DNA from: Entophlyctis helioformis
Lineage: Eukaryota > Chytridiomycota > Chytridiomycetes > Chytridiales > Chytriomycetaceae
NCBI GenBank assembly: GCA_025526915.1
Contig: JAHLKH010000046.1
Location: 1 to 64,000 of the forward strand
Reading direction: 5' to 3'
DNA: 64,000 bases
The first letter of the stretch is position 1; every line of letters begins with the position of its first letter. Positions 55,640-64,000 of this stretch are shown here, piece by piece. Under the pieces are notes generated by a model. It was not told where the DNA came from and did no database searches. It worked only from the letters and a program-made list of their open reading frames with translations. The position numbers and the translations under genes were made by a program.

Positions 55640-56127
55640 ATGCACCACCCCGATCAACCTCACCCCATCATTCAAGCCCTTGCCAGTGACAAGAGCAAGC
55701 GCATCCGCATCAGCTGCAAGGCAAGACCAGGCATGTACCTCGCGGTCTCTCAAAGCAACGACAACAGAGACCTGGTCATGATGGACAAGGACGAGGTCGA
55801 ACGACTCGCAAACCCGCTTGCCGACTGGTACATCTCTCCAGCAGACGGCCCATACGTCCATATTGTAAACGTCGGCAGTCAAGGTACCTCGACGTAAATG
55901 GCGCAGGTCGTAGTAATGGCGAAAGGGTCATTGCCTTCCCAGGGCACGGCGGTGGCAACCAGCAATGGAGTGTGTCGAGTATGGACGACAGCAACCAGCG
56001 ATGGGCGATCACAGCGAGACACTCTGGAAAAGCACTCAATCTTGGCTCTGACACTCAACACGACGATATCCACCAGTGGAGCTACCACGGCTCTGTCAAC
56101 CAGACGTGGTGCATCCATCAGCTGTAG
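55640..56127 (+). pseudogene. Ricin-B-type lectin, arm B copy with frameshift
   Basis: This starts like the arm A gene (55640) and stays in frame to the first trefoil repeat. At about 55884 one G of a GGG run is missing (AAGGTACC against AAGGGTACC), which gives a stop about 13 bases later. The rest of the coding sequence to the original stop at 56125-56127 is kept with few changes, so the damage is recent or is a consensus error. Confidence 0.8.
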
Positions 56128-57122
56128 CCGGCCACTCCGCTCGAGACTCGCACGACCAACGGCTATTCATCCATCCATCAACCGCTCCACAATACATGTA
56201 CAGGAACATGGCTCCCTTTGATGTGCAGCGCAAAGCCATTCCATGGCTTGGCTGATCGTTTCTCTGTGGTCGCTTTGGCCGACCAAGTGGCGTCTGGGCA
56301 GATTGATGTGGGTTCCCAGCTGTCTGAACAAACAAAGCTGAACAACAAGCAGCACAACCAGCACAACCAACCAGCACAAGCGAACGCCAGCAATATGCTG
56401 ACCATCAGAGGCATTGCCACCACTCCGACTTCCATCCATCCCACTCTGGCTGCCACGCATGATCACAGAGTAGCAGACATTACAATCACCGTGCCAACTG
56501 TTGGCCAGAACACACGTCCTTCTGAAGCATGCCGCCGCAGCAACCGCATTCCTTCCAGACCCGCTGCTGTCCTCGCTGCACCTTATCCGCCAGCCAATAC
56601 AAAGCCACCATGCAATCGCCGCCGCACGAAGCCGACGGTCGGCTCCAAAGGCAAGCGCAAGACGGCAGCCAGCACAGCGTACCACGGCGAGGTAAGCGGA
56701 TCCAGAGCATCACACCGCCCTCGCTTGACAAGCGCAACGCACACAGCAGGCACACTCGCTTGCTCGTTTGCCACGCACACACGTGCGCATGCATCCCCGC
56801 CAAACCATCTGCGTGTCTGCCCTGTCCCTCTCCCGCCTTCTGTTTTTGGCTGCTCGTTGCCCTGCTGCTGCGCGCCATATTGGCTCTGGCATCGCGTCAG
56901 AGCGTCGCGTCAGACGCGCCATCAGAGCGCGACTTGTGATGAGAGACCACGACTGAGACGCTGACGGGCAGAGAGGACTGAGACGGGGACTGCAGAAGAC
57001 TGACATGTGTCTGGTGTGAATGTCTGTGCGGCCAGTTGGTTAGTGGTCTCGGCTGCCACGGCACGGACGCCAATGCAGCACCAACCGCCACTGTGTTGAT
57101 AGCTCAGCAGCAACCTCTCGCG

Positions 57123-57443
57123 ATGCCAGCGAGAACATCCAAGAAGAGAGCTGCGGAGCCCGACAGCAGCGACGCCAGCAGCAACAGAAGCAAACGGGCC
57201 AGAACATATCCGACCGAGCATCAGCCGCTCGTTTGCGGCTCCACAACCACAACCACAACCACACCAACACCTCCTAGAACGCCAGCTGCAATCCTACTCG
57301 ATGCGGCACGATATATCGATCTCGGACTGCCACTCCCAGGCACTCCCGGCAACAGCCGCACGAGCAGCCAGTCGTACGAGTTGCTGGTGTCGGCTGCCGC
57401 CAGATCGAGCAGCTGTGCCTTTGACATGGACTGCAGAACATGA
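57123..57443 (+). CDS. Small Ser-rich basic protein, arm B copy
   Basis: The counterpart of 39778-40101, beginning MPARTSKKRAAEPDSSDASS and ending CAFDMDCRT. It differs from arm A by several amino acid changes (for example AYPTEHQLL to TYPTEHQPL and YLELGL to YIDLGL) and a one-codon deletion, but has no frameshift. No family is recognised. Confidence 0.5.
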   Translation: MPARTSKKRAAEPDSSDASSNRSKRARTYPTEHQPLVCGSTTTTTTTPTPPRTPAAILLDAARYIDLGLPLPGTPGNSRTSSQSYELLVSAAARSSSCAFDMDCRT

Positions 57444-57922
57444 ACATCCCTGCCTGTGAACCCATCCATAATGAAGCCGCCTTTGTACATCGTGGCTGTG
57501 ACTGTGACGGTTGGCGTCTGTCGATCTTGTTGCCTGCTCAGCCTCAGTCGCCAGATCATGCCATGCCAGCCACAACACTCACTGATGGCATCCACCGGCA
57601 TGGCGAGTCTGCCATCTCTGATCAGCTGCAAGTCGCTTGCCATGTGAACCAGCCAGCATGTGCATTGCTATGGCGTTGCATGCTGCATGTCCATATCGAG
57701 TGGATCGCTTTGCCAAGTTGAAGTGCCGATGCTGCCGTCTTGCTGCATCCAGATCGCATCCGGCTGTCTCGCCACGTGCATGCAGGTTGCGCATCGGTCC
57801 AAGCGTCGGTTGGATCGCAGGCTGAGTGGCAGGATACATGCAAGCCATGCGTGACTTTGCATCCACCATCGACACTCGAGACGCCATCGCCTTCATTGCA
57901 ACAATCCACACAGCGAGACAGA

Positions 57923-59300
57923 TCAACTCATCGCACGACGTCTGCACGAGAGATCAACGATCTTGTTGCGTCTGAGGATCATGCATATCTCCTGGATGAA
58001 CTCGACCGACTGCTCATCATCGCATCCGTCCACGCTCGGCACTTGCACAACCACCTCGGTGAGCTCATGTCCGGTGGTGCGACCGCCGTCCCTGCGTTGG
58101 AGACTGTGCACGCGCTGAAGTGCAAAGCGAGAGAAGCCGTGTGTCGACTGGTCGCGCAGACTGATCTCAATGTCGCTGATGCCCACCAGTGCCGTCGCGC
58201 CGAACACAAGCGAGGGATACGTGACGCGCAGCTCGAGTCGCGAGTGGATGCGGTTGAACCAAGGGGCGAATGCCGACTCGCCTGGGGTTTGGCGTCACAT
58301 CTTGCGCTGCTTGCACCGTCCACTGATGGATCCACTCATCCATCCATCCATCTACCCACCACACTGGACACTCGCCACTTGGCACTCCAACCCACACGGC
58401 CACAGTCACGCTTGTTCATTCCATCCATCCATCCATCCATGCGCCGCGCCAGTCGGCCACTCACAGCAACGCAGCCGCCTCTCGCAGAAACGCAAGCGCA
58501 TTGGCGTCGCCGACGTCCGTCGTGTACAGCCGCAGCAGCGAGTGGTCGTTGTCAAGGACGATATCCAGCATGTACCCGCTGTCCACGAGCTCGCTCCACC
58601 ACACTCGGCGCGTCTCAATGTCGATGCGGTGCTCGGCTGGCAGCCACAGGGTGGCCGACACTCGGCATGCCTCGTGGCTCGTCAGATGGATGCCCGAGTT
58701 GTTGATGACGGCCGTGCACACCAGCGGGTGGCCGTCGAGCGACGCTTTGACGTTGGCGCTGATCTCAAAGTGTGGAAACGGGATGGCTGGATGCGTGTCG
58801 TGGCTGATGTCGGGGAGGAGCCGGCTGCGTCTTGTTGAGCTGCTGCTTGTGCTGCTGGTGCCGCTTGTGCCGCTGATGCCGCTGCATCGAGGCATCAATG
58901 TGCTTGCGGCGATCGGGTCGTTCATAGTGACCAACGAGCCATCGTGAGAGACGGACGGCGAGAGTGGGTCTGTGCGAACCAAGATCGTGCACAGCCGGTC
59001 GCGTGAGTGGCTCAGCTGCATGCATTCACTGGTGCACTCGGCACGCTCACCTTGCGCACAGGCTACATCGGCAGGCTGGCTTGTGCTGCTCTGCAGTGCC
59101 GCCTCGTCGTGCTGCTGCTGCTGCTGCTGCACACGATGCTCGCTGCGGGCATCAACAGCTACAGCTGGCTGGCCGCCGAGCCTCGCAGTCACAGCCGAGA
59201 ATGCAGCAGCGACTGCCGCCACAGTCTTCTGCCAAAGCGTGGCTCTTGGCATGCTGGTGCGAGCCAACGGCGTGTCGAGCGTGTCCTCGGAAAACGACAC
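57923..59300 (-). CDS. Hypothetical protein, arm B flank
   Basis: The main exon from 59300 starts MSFSEDTLDTPLARTSMPRA. It has a Gln/Ser-rich middle, then a likely folded domain: FPHFEISANVKASLDGHPLV, GIHLTSHEACRVSATLWLPA, RRVWWSELVDSGYMLDIVLD and LLRLYTTDVGDANALAFLRE (down to about 58470). A GTGAGT donor there leads across an intron of roughly 180 bases to a second exon with FNRIHSRLELRVTYPSLVFG, ALVGISDIEISLRDQSTHGF and VDGCDDEQSVEFIQEICMIL, ending at 57923. The beta-rich pattern is unrecognised. The gene has no counterpart in arm A and ends 25 bases outside the duplication edge. Confidence 0.5.
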
Positions 59301-60105
59301 CGATCGACGCCGTGCAAGTCCCCACGCCGAGTCTGTCTGGACCCACCTGCTCGACTGCCTCGCCAGACAGCCTGCAGTGCATGATCGCAGTCAGCAACTC
59401 ATGCCATGGCTGGTATGTGGACTGCGCAGATCAAAGGTGCAGAGCGAGTGGGAGGAAGGAATCATACTTTGCAGCGGTGCACGATGCTGGGCAGTCGGGC
59501 CAGCCAAGTCGCGAGCAGTCTGCGTGGTTGTTGTGGTTGTGGTTGTGGTTGTTGGGTCTTGTCGGCGGCATCCTTGCATGGGCACTGGCGTTCTTGCGTC
59601 TGCCCAGGCACGAGAACACGCTGCAAGTGGCCACGGGCGATGGAGTGGTGGATGGCGTGGTGGTTGTGACGATGGGCATGTTGGATGTCGGGTCAAGTTG
59701 CGATGCAAGCGTGCAAGTTGTGATGCGTCGATGCGTCTCTCTTCAAACTTGCACTCGGCACTCGGTGCGCGCCATACTACCCACGCGTCTGGTGCACACG
59801 TGCGCACATCGGCTGTGCTAACAAGGCGCTCCATGCAGGGCGAGCATCACGGGACCGCTGAGCCCACGGCCGCTGCCATCGCAGCTGCGCATCCATTGGG
59901 TCGTCAATCGCCGGCCATCTGATCCTACCAGGCGAGCACAGTTCCCATCTGCTGGCATCCACGGCTGATGGCTTGCTATCCTCCATTCCGAGTTTGACCA
60001 GAGCCTCCAGAATGACTGGCATCTTGCTCTCTCTCCACTCGTTCTGGGACTCTCATTCTGGCCATCCACTGTCCTTTGATGCCTTCATTCAATGCATGCT
60101 GCCAA
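59301..60105. other. Intergenic region, no supportable gene
   Basis: Open frames on both strands overlap each other and have no recognisable domain. GTTGTGGTT repeats (59525-59555) give low-complexity translations. Confidence 0.35.
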
Positions 60106-60746
60106 TCACTCGTCGTCCATCTCAAACTCGTCCAGCATCATCTTGCATGCCTCGTCAACAAACATCTCGTTGAGCACTCGCATGTCGCGCGGCGTGATGC
60201 GAGCTGTGCACAGACTCGCCACGTCCTTGTACACGATCTCGAGCGCATCGTGGCCAGCCTGGCGCGTGAACGACGTGATGGTGGACAGCGGAATGTCTTC
60301 AAAGGTCAGCACACCGTCTGCCGCTCGCGAGTGATGCGGAATCGCTTCCTGGACACAGCGACATGCAGTCGCTCTGGATTGCTGTTGGTGTTGGTCGAGA
60401 CATCGGCGGTGCAAACCAGCAGTGCGTCGTCTGACTGCTGGCCAGTATGCGTGGGTTTTCGCTTGTCCTGACTGTGCTCTTGCGTCTGGTTCTGCTCTGT
60501 GTGAGATGAGCACGGAGGTTTGGTAGCTGCCGACGAGCGATGGACATGCTTGGACGCGTGTCGGCTGGCTGCCGAGTTACGCTTGTTGGCTGAGACACGA
60601 GCAGTGGTCGGTATGGCCAGTCTGCGGTTAGCAGGTGGCTTGGAAGCCAAACAGCCGGTGGCAGTGTGGCGGTCTTGCTGCCAACGTTTGCTGCCATGTG
60701 CTGATCGCAGGTATGCTGCTGTTGCACACTCGAATGTGAGCAGCAT
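60106..60746 (-). CDS. Hypothetical basic protein with conserved-looking C-terminus, frame broken
   Basis: From about 60746 a basic frame (ANKRNSAASRHASKHVHRSS, EQNQTQEHSQDKRKPTHTG, PERLHVAVSRKRFRITRERQ) meets a second frame with LTFEDIPLSTITSFTRQAGH, ALEIVYKDVASLCTARITPR and NEMFVDEACKMMLDEFEMDD, ending at 60106. The switch at about 60318 has no room for an intron, so one base is probably missing. The helical C-terminal part, with KDV ... ARITPRDM, recalls small histone-fold proteins, but this is weak and no family is claimed. Confidence 0.4.
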
Positions 60747-60749
60747 TGC

Positions 60750-61641
60750 CTGTCAAACGCACCGCTGGATGCGCAGACCGACACCCATGCAGGCATGCAG
60801 GCATGCACGCATGGCTCACGGCAATCAACAAATAGCAAGACATACCTGGGCGAGTCAAAGTGTCCTGGCTGGACATCTCCCTCAATGCTCTTGCCATCAT
60901 CAGTTTGGCCACTGGCTCATCCGATTGCGACGAAAGCGACCAAGCTGTATGGACATGCGAAGCCTGAATGCGATGGTTGAGACGGCTCTGATCAATATGT
61001 GTCATGGCCAGCTCGCGATCGCCATGGCACGAGTCGAGGAGCGACGCAGATGGCCGCCAGATGATTGTAATGGGATTCGAAGGAGGGAATGGTGGAAGGA
61101 CAGGGAGCGCTGCAATGGACGATGGGCAACGGGAGCAGCAACAGCGACGACCGAGCAGTGGCGCACAGCCAGGCATAGACATGCGTGTCAGTGGACTTGC
61201 TCGTACGGTGTCTGTGTGTCTGAATGGATGCACAATCACGGCAAGTGGAGTGCAAGGGAACTTTGGGGTGGTGCGACGTACAGGGTTCCTCTGCAAGAGT
61301 GCCATGGCTGGTTTGCATCGCGCTGTCGCTGGCTGGGATGTGCTTGGACGAGCGTGGTACAACACGGCTGTTCTTGGCGCCACCAAGGGGACGGCCCGAG
61401 AAGAACACGACGAGATTCCAGAGTGACATGGCGGTGATGCTGCTGTTGGCTTGATGGTCGATGATGCGCAAACATGCGATGGATGGCTGGCTGGCTTTTG
61501 GGTTGATTTGGAAGTCGACGTGTTCCCATACATGACCTTGCTTTGTGCAGCATCTCCATCCTGGACGCGCTGCCGACATGCATGCCGGCTGCATCTGTGT
61601 GTGGGGCATCCGGCACGATCACAGCACAACCGCATCCCCCT
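60750..61641. other. Region next to the truncated COG4 copy
   Basis: The minus strand stays open from the COG4 remnant through this region to 60628 in one frame (see findings). No domain is visible in it, and GC-rich sequence makes chance open frames common. No other gene is supported. Confidence 0.35.
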
Positions 61642-62870
61642 GTGCTTGCGCCGCGTCATGTCTTCATAGGCTTGGATGTCCTTGACCTTGCGCTTGAGCT
61701 GCCTGGCTTCCATCAGGCCGCCAATCAGGATGGAGGACTGGATGTCGGCCTCGCGCTGCAGGCGTTGGATGACTGACAGCATGCGGCCAGGACCGTAGTG
61801 CGACTCGACCATGGCCTCTTGTCTGTCGATCATGGATGCAATGACCTCAAAGAGCCGTGTGATGAGATCCACGTACATGTTGCGCCGGTTGTCTGCACGC
61901 AAAGCAAGGCTGGTCAGCTGAGGTTGGCATGCATTGCACGGCGGGCAATCAAGCACGGACTCGACTCGGTTGCGGCGCGCATGCCCTCGTGGCAGAACTG
62001 CGAGATGTTGCCGCAGACGTATGCCGCAAACTTGTCGAGACCGAGTTCGGCCTTGCCCAGCTGCGGAAACATCTTGAAGCACCGCACAATCTCGTCGGGG
62101 TTGTTGGCCTGCACAGCCGCATCAAACTCGTCCATGAGCAGGTTGGTCAAGGTCGCCTGCGCATGGCGGAGCGACTTGACCGGCGACGGACCCATCAGGC
62201 CAAGCGGATCGTCCACGCCGGGACTCGTGCTGCCGTCCGTGGCGGATATGCCCATGAAGCCGGGATCTTGGTCGTCTGCCATGACCATGGTGTGCACAAA
62301 GATCTCTTCGACAGGCTCGACATTGAAGCGCAGGAACCGTGCGATAAAGTCTGCGCCAGTCTCGATGTCGCTGCGTGCAATGGCTCGCTGCGCACCAAAC
62401 GCGCACGCCTGTCGTGTTGCAGGGGTGGGCTGTGAGCGCAGACGGCATGGCAAGTGCACGGGCGTGATGGTGTGCATGCCAACGGACCTTTAGTTCCTGG
62501 ACGTCGTCGAGCAGCTGCAGCGTGGTCTTGACACGCGACTGCCGTTGTGTGCCGTTGTGTGCCGTTGTGTGCCGTTGAGGGATGCGCCAGTCAGTCCAAG
62601 CACCGCAGGCACAGGCAGGCATAGGCACACACACACGCAGACATACGCACCTGCTCCAGATCCAGCTGGCGCACCTTGCCGCTGATGCCCTGCGCCACGC
62701 TCCACGTCTTCTCAATGACCGTCAGCAGGCCGTCTGCGTCTGTGCGCAGCATCTTCCAACGCGATGAGCGACAGCTGGTCTGGCTGGTCTGGCTGGTCTG
62801 GCTGGTCTGGCTGCGGGCATCGCGTTGCCAAAGTCGCGCAAAGTCAATCTCAAAGTTGAGCAATCCAAGT
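61642..62870 (-). pseudogene. Truncated, internally deleted COG4 copy
   Basis: On the minus strand this matches COG4 exons from the Gln-Pro-rich N-terminal region to YEDMTRRKH. Most of exon 1 is gone: the sequence jumps from CAGCTGTCGCTCATC near 62775 straight to MLRTDADGLLTVIEKTWSVA. The 5' end has instead a short TGGTCTGGC tandem repeat (62775-62812). Downstream exons (SDIETGADFIARFLRFNVEP, NNPDEIVRCFKMFPQLGKAE, YGPGRMLSVIQRLQREADIQ) are well kept. After the breakpoint the frame runs into unrelated sequence (HRGMRLCCDRAG). More than half of the protein is missing, so it cannot replace COG4. Confidence 0.9.
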
Positions 62871-62874
62871 CTTC

Positions 62875-64000
62875 ATTTCACATGGTCATGGTCACACCAA
62901 GGAACATCAGGAGTCTGGCTCGCAGGGCCGTTATTTGCCAACCGCGTTGGCTGACAGAGAGATTCTCATCAACAATATCATAAAACTGCACAAGGCGGTA
63001 CAACTGACGCAGTTTAAGGTCCTGCAAAGCCGACTGGGATGCCGGAAACTCGAACCCGACATTTGCTGGCCCAGGCAGAAGGCCGGCCTGGATGTCGTCG
63101 CGTCCTGGCAGGATGTTCCGGCCGCCACGCCCCATTGGAATGACCCTGCGAGGGTCTGGAGTGAAACCTTGGCGCATCTTGACAAGTGGTAGGATCAGCT
63201 GATCCGCCGGTTGGTCTGCCTCGTGTCCATGTTGAGGACACGGCGATCAAGTGCTCTCTGCAAGCCATTGATATGGCCTGCTGAGCAGCTTGCCCAGAAA
63301 CGGCGTGCTTCAGAAAGGCGGCTGCTATAAATGCATTGCAGGACGTGAGCACTTCTCACGCTTCACACTCACTGGTGATCTCACCAAAAACATCGGGCTT
63401 GGGAGCAGCTGCTCTATGCCTGCAGGTGTCCTGCCTCCATGGCATGCATCTGCGCCTGCAGATGTGCCTGGATGGCAGCCATCTGCTGCAGGATGTGCTG
63501 CTGAAGAAGGCGAACGTCAGCCTTCAGCTGAAGCTCTTCTCGATAGAAGTGCTGAAAGAGCGGCTCTGGCCCACCCGCAGCGTCTGCGTTGCCTTCTACT
63601 GCTGCCGCATGCTGCAGACTGGCGGTTGCGTAGTCCAAATGCAGCGCGTCGAAGTGCACTGATTGCATGCGAGTGTGAGTGGCACAGTGCATCTGTTGCC
63701 ACGCAGCCAAGCAATCCACTCACTGCGAGGATGGTCTGCACATGGGAACAGGACGCGGCGCAAGCGTGTGTGATCAGAATGGACGCCAGCAGAGCGCCAG
63801 CCAAGCGCTGCAGGTGAGATGCAGGTGAGATGCAAGTGCGGTCTTACCGGCGACGTCGCGTGCATGGCCACGACACCGCCTTGCGGTTGCCGTCGTTGGG
63901 GGCTGTGAGACACGGCGGGTGGTGTGAGACACTGGGTGTGAGACAGATTGCAGAGTGCGCTCGTTGCCCAGCAACAGTGGCAGCAGGCAGCAGGCAACAG
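62875..64000 (-). CDS. Repeated unknown gene family, copy 3 (mosaic), partial at window end
   Basis: Read on the minus strand from the window end. The first part (64000 to about 63690) follows copy 2 (30480-30810). Then from TCGCATGCAA onwards it follows copy 1 (1537 onwards). It keeps FQHFYREELQLKADVR (about 63540-63590) and the conserved C-terminus, GRDDIQAGLLPGPANVGFEF, LYRLVQFYDIVDENL and LLMFLGVTMTM, ending at about 62878 without the frameshifts of copy 1. The exon structure between the helix and the C-terminal domain is inferred from copy 2. No function is recognised. Confidence 0.55.

Larger units (their letters stand above)
50559..57898. repeat. Large inverted duplication, block 2, arm B
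   Basis: This is the mirror of 39323-46637. It begins at TGTCGTCTGCTCACAG and ends at CTTCATTG (57891-57898), 25 bases before the stop of the next gene, which is absent from arm A. Confidence 0.95.
61642..64000. repeat. Outer inverted duplication, block 1, arm B
   Basis: The mirror of 30480-32966. It contains family copy 3 and a partial COG4. The inner edge is at GTGCTTGCG (61642-61650). It continues to the window end. Confidence 0.85.

Noticed and set aside
60520..61437. Plus-strand open frame of 305 codons beginning MVAADERWTC
   Set aside because: It lies opposite the hypothetical gene at 60106-60746 and the COG4-fused frame, has no domain, and its composition looks like a reverse-strand shadow of GC-rich sequence.

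Overview
The window looks like nuclear DNA of a fungus. It is GC-rich, its genes are packed tightly on both strands, and most are split by short GT-AG introns (about 60-130 bases). The stand-alone saccharopine reductase (LYS9) is the fungal alpha-aminoadipate route to lysine. A Ral-type GTPase, UBR7, a TMEM70-like protein and a CCDC137-like protein are unusual in yeasts and point to an early-diverging lineage such as a chytrid. That placement is inference from gene content only.

Layout. 1-1034: broken 3' end of a Ty3/gypsy chromovirus (integrase core plus chromodomain). 1300-2330: first of three copies of an unrecognised gene family. 2484-30247: ordinary housekeeping stretch: LYS9 (-), a Ser/Gly/His-rich protein (+), TMEM70-like (-), NAT10/KRE33 (+), PP2A B'' subunit (-), low-complexity proteins (-), a calponin-homology coiled-coil protein (-), an ABC-F ATPase (-), a PIF1/Helitron-type helicase (-), UBR7 (+) and a CCDC137-like protein (-). 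30480-39273: second family copy (+), COG4 (+), NMD3 (-), Ral (+) and a hypothetical protein (+).

From 39.3 kb to the end the window is built around a large inverted duplication. Arm A (39323-46637) and arm B (50559-57898) are near-mirror copies of about 7.3 kb. Each carries a small Ser-rich protein, a ricin-B-fold lectin, an SsuA/THI5-like protein and a Swi5/Ace2-like C2H2 factor. The 3.9 kb spacer holds a second, related C2H2 factor and a short fragment of the UBR7 5' end. Further out, 30480-32966 (family gene plus 5' half of COG4) is mirrored by 61642-64000, where COG4 is truncated and internally deleted. Between the mirrored blocks arm A has 6.4 kb (rest of COG4, NMD3, Ral, one hypothetical) and arm B has 3.7 kb of different genes.

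Many genes inside the mirrored arms and spacer differ by single-base deletions that break reading frames in one copy or the other, whereas the long genes outside the arms are clean. This could be recent pseudogene formation, or poor consensus correction in a duplicated region. Functionally the window covers lysine synthesis, rRNA/tRNA acetylation and 60S export (NAT10, NMD3), Golgi tethering (COG4), Ral signalling, PP2A targeting, ubiquitin ligation (UBR7) and cell-cycle-type zinc-finger regulators. I see no operon-like functional cluster. The unusual content is the duplication, the repeated gene family and the helicase with an altered Walker B motif.
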